Positions 34,624 through 42,655 of a stretch of DNA of 64,000 bases are shown piece by piece. Origin of the DNA: Mesorhizobium sp. Root102. Its GTDB lineage: Bacteria; Pseudomonadota; Alphaproteobacteria; Rhizobiales; Rhizobiaceae. The number at the start of each line of letters is the position of its first letter. The stretch's first letter is position 1. The notes beneath the pieces were generated by a model. The model ran no database searches. It was given only the letters and a program-made list of their open reading frames with translations, and had not been told where the DNA came from. A program made the position numbers and the translations under genes. The DNA lies in contig NZ_LMCP01000034.1 in NCBI RefSeq assembly GCF_001425625.1, forward strand, positions 328,551 through 392,550. The letters run 5' to 3'.

Positions 34624-34758
34624 GTGAGAGATATTGCGACCACGGCCACATTGCTTGCCTCGATTGCCGTTGTGATTGCGTTGGTTCTGCTGGCGCCAAA
34701 GAGTTTTGGCTTCGAAAGCTCCAACCCGATCGTACAGGGCGAGCTTCCCGCCGAGTAA
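34624..34758 (+). CDS. 44-residue membrane peptide, predicted EcfG-controlled
   Basis: A small ORF from GTG with one hydrophobic helix (LLASIAVVIALVLLAPKSFG) and a short polar tail. GGAG lies about 8 nt before the start. The start codon sits inside the 3' arm of an 11-bp inverted repeat (TCTCTCACGAT at 34593-34603, ATCGTGAGAGA at 34621-34631), which could hide it if the whole repeat is transcribed. Followed by a strong terminator. Confidence 0.55.
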   Translation: MRDIATTATLLASIAVVIALVLLAPKSFGFESSNPIVQGELPAE

Positions 34759-34778
34759 TCAGACCAATTTCTCAATAA

Positions 34779-34811
34779 AAAGCAGGCGAGGCACAATGCC
34801 TCGCCTGCTTT
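34779..34811. terminator. Bidirectional rho-independent terminator
   Basis: A perfect 14-bp stem (arms AAAGCAGGCGAGGC at 34779-34792 and its complement 34798-34811, loop ACAAT) with A-run before and T-run after. It lies between the small membrane peptide gene (+) and a DUF982 gene (-). Confidence 0.85.
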
Positions 34812-34826
34812 CAATGGGCTACGCCT

Positions 34827-35072
34827 CTAGCGCACCAGCACGCCGGCATGGTTGCAGAGCGCCGCGAACGCTTCCTGCGCCTCGGCGGCACCAGCCTTGC
34901 TTTCCAGCGCTGCTTCGACTTTTTTGCGCGCCGCCTGATAGAACGGGCCGCGCTTGGCCTGTGGCCAGTCGATGAGGATCTCGCTGGCATCCCTGAGTGT
35001 GGTGACGTCGCGGATCGTGTCCGAGCCATGCGGTCTGATCCGCATCGGCGTGGACAGCATCAAGTCGGCCAT
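34827..35072 (-). CDS. DUF982 domain protein
   Basis: An 81-residue DUF982 member with RIRPHGSDTIRDVTTLRDAS and ILIDWPQAKRGPFYQAARKK followed by EAQEAFAALCNHAGVLVR. Second gene after another DUF982 gene (13-nt gap), probably one transcript starting at the EcfG-type promoter at 35412-35388. Confidence 0.85.
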   Translation of the reverse strand: MADLMLSTPMRIRPHGSDTIRDVTTLRDASEILIDWPQAKRGPFYQAARKKVEAALESKAGAAEAQEAFAALCNHAGVLVR

Positions 35073-35085
35073 GTCGTGCTTCCCA

Positions 35086-35322
35086 TTACTGGAGGAATTT
35101 TGCTTCGCGCGCGGCGTCGATCATCGCCCGCATCGCCTTTTCCGGCGGCGTCCAGCCGTCCAGTGCATCGCGGCAGCTGCGCAGGGCCGCCCGATATTGC
35201 CGGCCCTGGCCGGCCGGCCAGTCGCCGAGGCATTCCAGGCCTTCCCAGGCACTGCGCACCATACGCTCCCGCTCGGGGGCAAACTTCAACCTGATGGGGT
35301 GGGGAAACATCTTGTCGTTCAA
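35086..35322 (-). CDS. DUF982 domain protein
   Basis: A 78-residue DUF982 member, from TTG at 35322 (MNDKMFPHPIRLKFAPERER...), which restores the usual MNDK start; the ATG at 35310 lacks the GGAG site found before the TTG. Core ECLGDWPAGQGRQYRAALRS. An EcfG-type promoter and a 10-bp hairpin (35341-35350 / 35364-35373) lie in its upstream region. Confidence 0.8.
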   Translation of the reverse strand: MNDKMFPHPIRLKFAPERERMVRSAWEGLECLGDWPAGQGRQYRAALRSCRDALDGWTPPEKAMRAMIDAAREAKFLQ

Positions 35323-35387
35323 CGGTCGTCTCCGTGACTGATGCATGCCGTGAAAATGCTCAGCGGCATGCATGAGAGGCGTCCAGT

Positions 35388-35412
35388 AACGTCGGCGATA
35401 GGGCAGGGTTCC
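35388..35412 (-). promoter_or_regulatory. EcfG-type promoter, GGAAC-N17-GTT
   Basis: On the minus strand GGAAC (35412-35408), 17 nt, GTT (35390-35388), upstream of the DUF982 gene pair. A hairpin with arms ATGCATGCCG and CGGCATGCAT lies between promoter and genes. Confidence 0.65.
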
Positions 35413-35431
35413 TTGCTGGGAGGATCAAATC

Positions 35432-35875
35432 TCACTCGGCCGCATCGACGCCCGACAGCGACCTCGGCGTCGGCACTTCGGCGTCGTGCGCCGCCGGCCG
35501 GTCGTGCTCGAACTGTTCGGTGCCGGGCAAGGCGTGCAGCCAGGCCTCGCGCCTCGAGGTCCACAGTTCATATTCGGGTACGAGATCGGTCGGCACGATG
35601 TCGAGGCTGCCGATCATCACCTCGGCCTCGTTGTCGTCGACCCAGGCGACGCGGCCGCCGCAGGTCGGACAAAAGCTGCGCGTGCCATAGGAGCTGACGA
35701 GGCCTGTCGTCTCGAAGGCCTCGCGCGGCCAGATGGCAAAGGCCGAATAGACCGAGCCGCCGGCCTTGCGGCAATCCTTGCAATGGCAAAGACCAATACG
35801 CAGCGGCGCACCGTGTACCTTGAACTGCACGCCGCCGCACAGGCAACTGCCGGTCCTGCGTATGGTGTCGGACAT
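35432..35875 (-). CDS. GFA family protein (CENP-V/glutathione-dependent formaldehyde-activating fold)
   Basis: A 147-residue zinc protein: GSCLCGGVQF near the start, HCKDCRKAGGS, then FCPTCGGRVAW, the Cys set that binds structural and catalytic zinc in the GFA family. Members are candidates for S-hydroxymethylglutathione chemistry but most are uncharacterised. The DUF982 genes downstream have their own promoter. Confidence 0.9.
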   Translation of the reverse strand: MSDTIRRTGSCLCGGVQFKVHGAPLRIGLCHCKDCRKAGGSVYSAFAIWPREAFETTGLVSSYGTRSFCPTCGGRVAWVDDNEAEVMIGSLDIVPTDLVPEYELWTSRREAWLHALPGTEQFEHDRPAAHDAEVPTPRSLSGVDAAE

Positions 35876-35965
35876 GGCAACCTCCGTCAGGGGTGGCGCT
35901 GCGGGCCTGGTGGGACAGGGGCTCGTGCGAAACAGAGTTCCCCGTCCCGATCCCGGGAACAGGCT

Positions 35966-36145
35966 CTAGCCGCGCGCCGCCATATGGGCGTCGAGCTTCT
36001 TGCGCGATGGCCCGTAGCGCTTGATGATGGTCTGCGCCTCGCTTGGCGGAATGCCGTATTTGCGGGCAAAGGCAGCGACCTCGTAAGGCTCTTCGCTCGA
36101 GACCAGCTTGCGGTCCTGTTTCGTCTTCGACTTGTCGTCAGCCAT
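35966..36145 (-). CDS. DUF3606 domain protein
   Basis: A 59-residue protein (MADDKSKTKQDRKLVSSEEP...) with the DUF3606 core YEVAAFARKYGIPPSEAQTIIKRYGPSR, a short two-helix fold. Start at 36145. An EcfG-type promoter (36241-36217) lies upstream. Function unknown. Confidence 0.85.
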   Translation of the reverse strand: MADDKSKTKQDRKLVSSEEPYEVAAFARKYGIPPSEAQTIIKRYGPSRKKLDAHMAARG

Positions 36146-36216
36146 CTCAGGCCTCACTTTCTGTTGTCGGGGAAACGCGCAGCCGTCGGCGCCCGATCCC
36201 GCGATCAACAGGACAT

Positions 36217-36241
36217 AACACAGATCGGCGCCGCGGGTTCC
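36217..36241 (-). promoter_or_regulatory. EcfG-type promoter, GGAAC-N17-GTT
   Basis: On the minus strand GGAAC (36241-36237), 17 nt, GTT (36219-36217), driving the DUF3606 gene. Confidence 0.65.
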
Positions 36242-36281
36242 ACCGTGGCGACAATAACACGATGGTGTCGTAAAGCCTGTA

Positions 36282-36554
36282 TCAGGCCGATGGCCGCATC
36301 GGGTCGGCGTCGGAAAGGTGATCGCCGTCACATTCGGAGCAGGCAGTGCTGACCCCGGGGCAGCCGCGCCGGTGCGTACCGGCGGGGCAGCAATGGCCGT
36401 TGGAACTCGTCCAGCGCGGGCATTGGAAGACCTTGCCGGCGCCACCGCAGCCGCGGCATTCCAGCGCCGTCGACCGGACGGCAAGGGATTTTGCCCCAAA
36501 CCTGACGTTCGTGCCCAATTTCAAACCCGCCCCAAAATAACTGCACCGGTACAC
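36282..36554 (-). CDS. Putative cysteine-rich small protein
   Basis: A 90-codon frame whose second half has strong third-position GC bias, like other genes here, and many Cys: CRGCGGAGKVFQC, HCCPAG, RGCPG and CSECDG. The CxxCxGxG element recalls DnaJ-type zinc modules. The first half is weaker and no ribosome site defines the start, so the true gene may be shorter. Confidence 0.35.
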   Translation of the reverse strand: MYRCSYFGAGLKLGTNVRFGAKSLAVRSTALECRGCGGAGKVFQCPRWTSSNGHCCPAGTHRRGCPGVSTACSECDGDHLSDADPMRPSA

Positions 36555-36653
36555 GTCTGTGCATTAGCCCTAGCTACAATAGCACGTTCGTGGTTACCAA
36601 CAAGTTTCATGATTGTGGGACAGGCGGGAAGGCCGTCCGGGCCGGGCGCGCCG

Positions 36654-36845
36654 TCAGACCGGCTTCAGGCGCATCGCGACGAGATACATGAGCACTGATG
36701 CGGCCTGCCCGCGGTCCCAGCCGGCGGCCTCGACCTTGTCGAGCAACGCGTCGAGATGGGGAGCGAGCATCTCGCTGCACTCCTGCTCATAGGCGGTGCT
36801 CATCGCCTGATGCTCCGGCGCACCGATGGTCAACGCCTTGGCCAT
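36654..36845 (-). CDS. Small hypothetical protein
   Basis: A 63-residue helical protein (MAKALTIGAPEHQAMSTAYE...) ending LMYLVAMRLKPV. ATG at 36845 after a GGGGGAAA site. Function unknown. Confidence 0.55.
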   Translation of the reverse strand: MAKALTIGAPEHQAMSTAYEQECSEMLAPHLDALLDKVEAAGWDRGQAASVLMYLVAMRLKPV

Positions 36846-37057
36846 GTCCGTTTCCCCCTTTTGAGTGGGCAACAATATACCGTCAGCCGGCAAATCGAAA
36901 ATCGGTCCTGCCAGCGCGGTGCATGGTTTCAAGAGGCATCCCGGATCCCTGGCGGAGCGCCTGCATCGCGCTTGTCGAAAAAATTAGCCTGATGTGTCGG
37001 ACGTGGCGATCATCGCGCGTCCTAGGGGCGACCAACCTGCAACACTGGAGAACGAGC

Positions 37058-37486
37058 ATGTCGTCGCAAATCACTCAATCGCCGTGGCGGACCGCGGCCC
37101 TTGTCGTCGCCCGGCTGATCTTCGCTGGCGTCTTCCTGATGGCCGTGACCTTCAAGTTCATGGGCATGGAGGCGACCGCCGGCTACATCGCCGCCGCAGG
37201 CTTTCCATTCCCGCTGTTCCTGGCCTGGTGCGCGGCGATCCTGGAGGTCGCCCTGGTGCTGTGCTTCCTGACCGGCGCCTTCTTCACGCAGGCGGCCCTG
37301 ATTGCCGCCGCCTATGTGCTGTTCCTCGGCTTCGCCTTCCACGGACCCAGCCACTGGGCCGGCAGCCAAGCCGAGTTCGGCTTCTTCGTCGACCATTTCT
37401 CCTTCCTGGCCGGGCTGCTGTTCGCGGCGGTGCACGGTCCAGGCAAGGTGCTTTCGCTCGACCTGGGATGGTCGGGCAGGGCGTAG
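37058..37486 (+). CDS. DoxX family membrane protein
   Basis: A 142-residue protein with four predicted membrane helices and the DoxX pattern (VARLIFAGVFLMAVTFKFMG, AAAGFPFPLFLAWCAAILEV, FGFFVDHFSFLAGLLFAAVH). DoxX proteins sit in membrane redox or oxidative-stress contexts. The ATG follows GGAGAACGAGC. Alone on this strand. Confidence 0.88.
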   Translation: MSSQITQSPWRTAALVVARLIFAGVFLMAVTFKFMGMEATAGYIAAAGFPFPLFLAWCAAILEVALVLCFLTGAFFTQAALIAAAYVLFLGFAFHGPSHWAGSQAEFGFFVDHFSFLAGLLFAAVHGPGKVLSLDLGWSGRA

Positions 37487-37528
37487 TCGTAGTGTGGCGC
37501 GGTCGCGAAAGATCGGAGGGTGGCCTGG

Positions 37529-37798
37529 CTATTCCTGCGTCAGGCGCTCGCCATATTCGCGCCAAAGCGCCTTCACCTCCAGGCTGCCGAGGCGAGGGGC
37601 CGAAGGATCGCTCGAGTGGATGGCGACGGCGCTGATATCGTATTGGGGATAGGCGTGGGCGACGAAGCGAATCGCTTCGCCGAGCGAACGCACTCGGATG
37701 ACCGGATCGGCCTGGCCGTGGCCGGTGCTGCGCACTCCGGAGACCGTGGCCGGCGCATGCCGCATCCTGAACACCGATGCCATGGCTGGTCTGTCCAT
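37529..37798 (-). CDS. Hypothetical protein
   Basis: An 89-residue protein starting MDRPAMASVFRMRHAP, with a probable alpha/beta core (PVIRVRSLGEAIRFVAHAYP, DISAVAIHSSDP). Start at 37798 after GGGAGAGG. No family recognised. Confidence 0.55.
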   Translation of the reverse strand: MDRPAMASVFRMRHAPATVSGVRSTGHGQADPVIRVRSLGEAIRFVAHAYPQYDISAVAIHSSDPSAPRLGSLEVKALWREYGERLTQE

Positions 37799-37948
37799 CG
37801 TCCTCTCCCACAAGGGCGTGTGACGGGAATCATTCCATGCGTGTTGACTAATGATTTCACAGCCGTCGGCCAAAGACCAGCCTGCCGGAAAAAGCGGGAT
37901 TTCTGCGAGCTTGCCGGCGCCGCTCCATTGGCCGCTGCCTTGGCGCCC

Positions 37949-38254
37949 TCATAGCTGGTCGTTGTAGGGTTCCTTGATCTTGCCGACCATGCGGGCCAGC
38001 TTCGAGAAGGAGGGCATGTCCGCCTCGGGCTGGCACTGATTGGCGAGCTCCAGCAGCCGGATCGGGAAGTTGACGGCGTCACGGCTGGACGCGGACATGC
38101 CTTCGGATCGCTCCTGGTTGGTTTCGCCGGCTTCGGTCTTGCGCAGGGCCACGTCGATTTCCTCGGATGTCAGCACCCCCTTTTGAACCAGGAGGCGGTT
38201 GATCGACGCGACGGCCATCAGCAGGCCTTCGAGTTGCAGGTTGGCGACATTCAT
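37949..38254 (-). CDS. Hypothetical helical protein
   Basis: A 101-residue protein (MNVANLQLEGLLMAVASINR...). The pattern LLVQKGVLTSEEIDVALRKTE is helix-turn-helix-like but short. Start at 38254 after GGGAG. Next to the prophage boundary, but its composition is chromosomal. Confidence 0.6.
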   Translation of the reverse strand: MNVANLQLEGLLMAVASINRLLVQKGVLTSEEIDVALRKTEAGETNQERSEGMSASSRDAVNFPIRLLELANQCQPEADMPSFSKLARMVGKIKEPYNDQL

Positions 38255-38390
38255 GGCGATTGCTCCCGTGGCTACAATCGAAACGCGCGACCAGCCTTTT
38301 CGCTCCGAAGGGCGCAGCGAGGCGATGTCTTGGCAAGTCTTCTGGATCTTGCCCAAAGACGCGTCCTAGGAATTTTTTCTTAGAAAATCG

Positions 38391-38419
38391 TTGACGGGGT
38401 GAGGGCAGCCGTGCTACAT
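38391..38419 (+). promoter_or_regulatory. Strong housekeeping promoter TTGACG-N17-CTACAT
   Basis: -35 TTGACG (38391-38396), 17 nt, -10 CTACAT (38414-38419), close to the rhizobial consensus (CTTGAC-N17-CTATAT). It points to a short transcript that reaches a terminator within about 55 nt. Confidence 0.7.
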
Positions 38420-38425
38420 ATTTGT

Positions 38426-38475
38426 CCATGGTGCTGATTTGCGCCACGACCCGCCGCCAAGGCGGGTTTTGTGTT
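38426..38475 (+). ncRNA. Candidate short sRNA (suhB/MmgR-like) with terminator
   Basis: From the predicted start about 38426 the transcript reads TCCATGGTGCTGATTTGCGC, then a terminator hairpin ACCCGCC/GGCGGGT (38449-38455 / 38461-38467, loop GCCAA) and a T-rich tail. Short promoter-to-terminator units with this ATGGTGCTGATTTG stretch recall the suhB/MmgR sRNA family of Rhizobiales; that link is from memory. Alternatively a leader-peptide attenuator, since ATG at 38429 opens a frame across the hairpin. Confidence 0.45.
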
Positions 38476-38567
38476 TCTGGGCTAGACATGTCGGCAGGAC
38501 AGAGGGGGGGCGCCGAGGAACGCCATCCTTCGCCCGATGACTCATTGCGCAATCCGCGAGAAATCCC

Positions 38568-38983
38568 ATGTCCACACGCTACGCCACGATCATCACCGAC
38601 GATCATGGCCAAGAAATCGTCAGCGCCATCGGCGAGTTCGAGGGTGGGGCGCCGCAGCCACGCCTCGGCCGTGTCGAGCCGGTCGCGCCCGGCGTGCTGA
38701 TCGGCATGGTACGGGATGCGGCCGGCGGCTTTTGTTTTCCGCGGCCGGGATCGCCGGGCAGCTTGTCGGTCTGGTCATGGCGCGCCTCAAGGCGCAGGCG
38801 GCGAAGCCCGCCCAGGCAGAGAAGCCTGCCGGTGCGGCAAGGCCGAAGCGCGCCCCGAGAGCCAAGAAGCGGACCAGGAAGAACGGCCGCTCGAAGAAGC
38901 CGGCTGGCCGGGCCAGATCGGTGCCAAAGGCCGGCATTTCCGCTGCCGATGCCAACGCCGATGATCGTCACGTCCATGACTGA
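38568..38983 (+). CDS. Small phage-region protein, frame broken
   Basis: Starts MSTRYATIITDDHGQEIVSA... with a coherent N-terminus to about residue 58 (VLIGMVRDAAGGFCF), then its frame becomes arginine-rich nonsense. The coherent continuation is in the -1 frame (AAGIAGQLVGLVMARLKAQ... and a Lys/Ala/Arg-rich tail) to the stop at 38983. The switch lies in TTTTGTTTTCC near 38729-38740. It could be a one-base deletion, sequencing error or a -1 programmed frameshift. First gene after the prophage boundary. Confidence 0.55.
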
Positions 38984-39380
38984 CAAGACCGCCGCCCGGC
39001 CAACGCGCGCCAAGCCGGTAAGGCGCAAACCCGCCGCCAGCTCGTCCGCGCGGAAGCCGCGCGCCAAGCGCGCGAAAAAGACGCTGGGTGACGATTTCCT
39101 GGCTGCCGTGCGGGCTGATTTTCGCGCGTATGGCGCCGGCGTCATCGCCGAGGTGCGGGCCGACAAGCCGGACCAGTATCTGAAGATCGTGCTTTCGGTG
39201 CTGCCCAGGGATTTCAATGCCACGATCAACCAAATGGACGGCCTGAGCGATGACGAGATCCGCAGTCGCATCCGTGCCCTCGAAGCCGTCGTCAAGCCGT
39301 TCCTCGAAGAACTCGGTGATGGCGGCCAGGACGGAATATCTGGCGCTGCTGGCGGAACTGGACCGCAGGCGCCGCAGTAA
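38976..39380 (+). CDS. Putative phage terminase small subunit
   Basis: A 134-residue protein with a basic Lys/Arg-rich N-terminus (about 1-35) and a helical core (FLAAVRADFRAYGAGVIAEV, DKPDQYLKIVLSVLPRDFNA). Size, position directly before a large terminase and 62-nt overlap with it fit a small terminase of a T7-like phage, the DNA-recognition subunit. Sequence evidence alone is modest. Confidence 0.6.
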   Translation: MTDKTAARPTRAKPVRRKPAASSSARKPRAKRAKKTLGDDFLAAVRADFRAYGAGVIAEVRADKPDQYLKIVLSVLPRDFNATINQMDGLSDDEIRSRIRALEAVVKPFLEELGDGGQDGISGAAGGTGPQAPQ

Positions 39381-41120
39381 TCTTCTTGCCGCCTACACGC
39401 CGTATCAGCGCCAGGCCGAATTTCACGCGGCAGGTGCGCAAAACCGCGAAAGGCTGTTCATGGCCGGCAACCAGCTCGGCAAGACCCGCGCCGGCGCCGC
39501 GGAATGGGCCATGCATCTCACCGGCCGCTATCCCTCATGGTGGCAAGGCAAGGTTTTTGACTCAAGCGTCAGGCTGTGGGCCGCCGGCGTGACGGGCGAG
39601 GGCACGCGCGACAATCCGCAGCGTGTGCTGGTCGGCCCGCCGCAGCAGCAGGCGGCCTGGGGCACCGGCATGATCCCGGCCGACGCCATCCTGCAGACCG
39701 CGATGGGCCGCGGCGCACCGGGCGCGCTCGACAGCGTCGTGGTGCGCTGGGGTGGTGGCGGCGATGTGCAGGCCGATGAATCGGTGCTGTCGTTCAAGAG
39801 CTTCGAGAAGGGCCGCGAGAAATGGCAGGGCGAAACCCTGCACGGCGTCTGGTTCGACGAGGAACCGCCGCTGGATATCTATTCCGAAGGCCTGACCCGC
39901 ACCAACGCGACGGGTGGGATTACCATCGTCACCTTCACGCCGCTGCTTGGGATGTCGGATGTGGTGCTGCTTTTTTTGTCGGCGGCGCAGGTGGAGGGGA
40001 TGGTGAAGGGGGTGAGAAGCGGTCCGCGATAGCGGGCGAAAAGCCAATTGCTTGGCTTTTCGAGCTTCGAACGCCCTGAGCCTGCGAAGGGCGGGGCACA
40101 TTTCAGAACCTGGGTTCCTCGCCCCCGCCAGAGCGAGGGAGAGGTGGCCGCGAAGCGGTCGGAGAGGGGGCTTCGTAGGGCGTTGGCTTAACGGGACGAG
40201 GTTCGCTTCATCTGGGTATGTCCGCGCCGTCCCCCTCTCCGTCTCGGCTTCGCCGAGCCACCTCTCCCCCGTTTCACGGGGGCGAGGAACCCAGGCTTTC
40301 CAATGGCTTCGCGGTGGTTCCTGGTGCAAAGATTCTCTTCGAACGATGTCGGAGAACCAAAAGAATGTCCCGTCACGTCACCTTCATGACCATCGACGAT
40401 GCCGAGCATTATTCGCCCCAGGAGCGCGCGGCGATCGTTGCTGCCTATCCCGCGCATGAGCGCGAGGCTCGGGCGCGCGGCATTCCGGTGCTGGGTTCGG
40501 GCCGCATCTTTCCGGTGGCCGAGGCGCTGATCGCCTGCGAGCCGTTCCGGCTGCCGCGCTACTGGCCGCGCATCGGCGCGCTCGATTTCGGCTGGGACCA
40601 TCCGTCGGCCGCGGTCGAGCTCGCCTGGGATACGGAGGCCGATGTCGTCTATGTCTCGAAAGCCTGCCGCGCGTCGCAACAGACGCCCGCCATGCAGACG
40701 CTGACCTTGAAACCATGGGGCGACTGGCTGCCCTTTGCCTGGCCGCGCGACGGCCGCCGCGAAACGCTGGAAGGCGCGGGCGTGGCGCTCGCCCGGCAAT
40801 ATGCCGCGCACGGCCTGAACATGCTGACCCGCCACGCGCAATTCCCCGACGGGTCGGTCTCGGTCGAGGCCGGGCTGATGGAAATGCTCGACCGCATGCA
40901 GTCCGGCCGCTTCAAGGTGTTTTCGACGCTGGCCGACTGGTTCGAGGAGTTTCGGCTTTTTCACCGCAAGGATGGCCAGGTGGTCAAGCTGCGGGATGAT
41001 CTGATGGCGGCGACCCGCTATGGCGTGATGATGCTGCGCGAGGCGGTGGTGGATCCGGCGGAGTTCAAGGCGGCGAGAAGGCCGGTGGGGCAGAGTGACC
41101 CGCTGGGGGCATTTCGGTGA
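39319..41120 (+). pseudogene. Phage terminase large subunit, split by repeat insertion
   Basis: The N-terminal part (39319-40032) has the ATPase: Walker A in FMAGNQLGKTRAGAAEW and Walker B HGVWFDEEPP. It stops at 40030 soon after PLLGMSDVVLLFL. The C-terminal part (coherent from 40365, SRHVTFMTIDDAEHYSPQ, nuclease segment ALDFGWDHPSAAVELAW, to 41120) continues the same protein. The intervening about 330 bp is a palindromic repeat element. Packaging by this terminase is therefore probably lost, unless the two halves are made separately. Confidence 0.85.
40109..40295. repeat. Palindromic repeat element inserted in the terminase gene
   Basis: Inverted ends CCTGGGTTCCTCGCCCCCG (40109-40127) and its complement ending 40295, with inner GAGGTGGC and GCCACCTC arms. 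An adjacent short palindrome AAAGCCAATTGCTTGGCTTT lies at 40040-40059, similar to motifs at 43981, 49582 and 58400. Confidence 0.8.
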
Positions 41121-41251
41121 GGCACAGCGCTATAACCCGCCATCGCTCAAAGGCGATTTCTTGTTGGAGAACGGAATTACGGTGACAGTGCATTTTTAGG
41201 TCGTGCCCATCTTGGCGCGATCTCGCGAATTGTTCGCTATGGAGCCAGCTC

Positions 41252-41623
41252 CTACTCCACGATCTTCCAGTAGGAATCCTTGCGGATCACCTTGCCGTTG
41301 CGAAACGTGTAGAAGTCGCAACCTCGGACTTCCTTTTTGACGCCCTCGCGGGTGGTGCCGGTGAGGGTCCATTTGGACATGCCGGTGTCGGCAGCCTCGT
41401 CCGCAAAGTGCTCGCCATTGCCGTAATGGACATCGGGCAGGCCTTCGAAGCGTGTCGCCAGCGCGTCTCTTACGTTGCGTTTGCCCTCGCAACGCGTTCC
41501 CCAGGGCTCGGCTCCCCTCGGCATCTCCAGGACGCAGTCGTCGGCAAAGAACGCCATGATGCGATCGAGATCGTGCGCGTTGAAGGCTTCGCATAGCTCC
41601 GTCAGTGTCGCTCGAATGTCCAT
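41252..41623 (-). CDS. SnoaL/NTF2-like protein, prophage cargo
   Basis: A 123-residue protein of the SnoaL-like/nuclear transport factor 2 fold (cone-like alpha+beta barrel): MDIRATLTELCEAFNAHDLD, FFADDCVLEMPRG, and TFRNGKVIRKDSYWKIVE. Such proteins are isomerases or binding proteins in many pathways. On the opposite strand to the phage structural genes, so it is cargo gained by the prophage. An upstream frame to 41809 is unlikely. Confidence 0.78.
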   Translation of the reverse strand: MDIRATLTELCEAFNAHDLDRIMAFFADDCVLEMPRGAEPWGTRCEGKRNVRDALATRFEGLPDVHYGNGEHFADEAADTGMSKWTLTGTTREGVKKEVRGCDFYTFRNGKVIRKDSYWKIVE

Positions 41624-41753
41624 TCGCCCGTCTCCTGGATAACCGACAGCGTTCGATGTCCGAAGTAGGTCACTGGCGACGGGGCCGGTCAAGTGCGCTG
41701 TTTTCGACACTCCGCCTGAAAGCGGCAAGTGCATCCATTGCCCAGGCCTGCCC

Positions 41754-42323
41754 ATGACCGTCCGCATCATCCCCGCCACGCTGCGCGACCTGTCGTACAT
41801 CGCGGCCAACCTTCGCCCCGAGGACCGCGCCGAGATCGCCTGCCAGCTCGACCAATGGTCGCCGGCGCTGCTGGCACTGACGGCGCTGCAGGGGTTTGCC
41901 TACGTCGCCGAGTTGGACGGCAATCCGGAGGCCGGATTTGGCGCCGCCGAACAGCGGAGCGGTTTGTGGATCGCCTGGAGCTGGGGCACGCGCCGCATGC
42001 GGCGCTGCGTGCCTGGGATTACCGGGTTCTTTCACACCGTGCTTGGGCCCCAGGTCGCGGCGCGCGGCGCCTGGCGGGTCGAGGCCCGCGCCTTGGCCAC
42101 CAATGAACTGGCGCTGCGCTGGCTTGGCCGGCTGGGCGCCACGCAACGCTGCCTGTTGCCGGGTTACGGCCGCAACGGCGAAGATTTTTTCCTCTACGAC
42201 TGGACAAGAGAAGGCTGGAACCATGTGCCTGTTGCAAAAACCACCGGAACTGAAGCCGCTGCCGCCAACGCCGACGGCGCAGGACAAGGACATGCAGGCG
42301 CGCGAGGCGGCATTGCGGGCTGA
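41754..42323 (+). CDS. Phage Gp13-like internal virion protein
   Basis: A 189-residue protein resembling the T7 gp13 family (internal virion protein A, GNAT-like N-terminus): TVRIIPATLRDLSYIAANLR, then WRVEARALATNELALRWLGR and GRNGEDFFLYDWTRE. In T7 the protein is needed during virion assembly. The last third runs into Ala/Gly-rich low-complexity sequence overlapping the next gene. Confidence 0.65.
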   Translation: MTVRIIPATLRDLSYIAANLRPEDRAEIACQLDQWSPALLALTALQGFAYVAELDGNPEAGFGAAEQRSGLWIAWSWGTRRMRRCVPGITGFFHTVLGPQVAARGAWRVEARALATNELALRWLGRLGATQRCLLPGYGRNGEDFFLYDWTREGWNHVPVAKTTGTEAAAANADGAGQGHAGARGGIAG

Positions 42324-42417
42324 GCTCGAACAGCGCCAGGGAACGCTGAGCACCGTCAAGACCGACCTCGCGCCAGGCAGCCTTACCGGCCAGCGCCGCG
42401 TGCTGCTGGGGCTTTGA
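42223..42417 (+). CDS. Small phage protein
   Basis: A 64-residue protein (MCLLQKPPELKPLPPTPTAQ...) overlapping the Gp13-like gene, with a coiled-coil-like middle (MQAREAALRAELEQRQGTLS) and ending GSLTGQRRVLLGL. Its place between phage structural genes suggests a small virion or assembly protein; no named family. Confidence 0.5.
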   Translation: MCLLQKPPELKPLPPTPTAQDKDMQAREAALRAELEQRQGTLSTVKTDLAPGSLTGQRRVLLGL

Positions 42418-42655
42418 CCATGACCGCGATGAAGCGCAGTTTTCGCAAACGCGTGTGGGATTGGTGGGTGTGGAGAAGGCATGCGCGGGTGATGAGAAGG
42501 CGGGGATAATCTCCCCCTGGAGGGGGGAGATCGGCAGCTCCGGCGTCCTGCCCGCACTCCGTAACAGCCGAGGGCAATTCGTCATCCTGCGCTGGGTTGA
42601 CAATCTGGCCTCAGGCGCCATGCTGCACTGCAACATGACTATCTCGGACTCCGGC

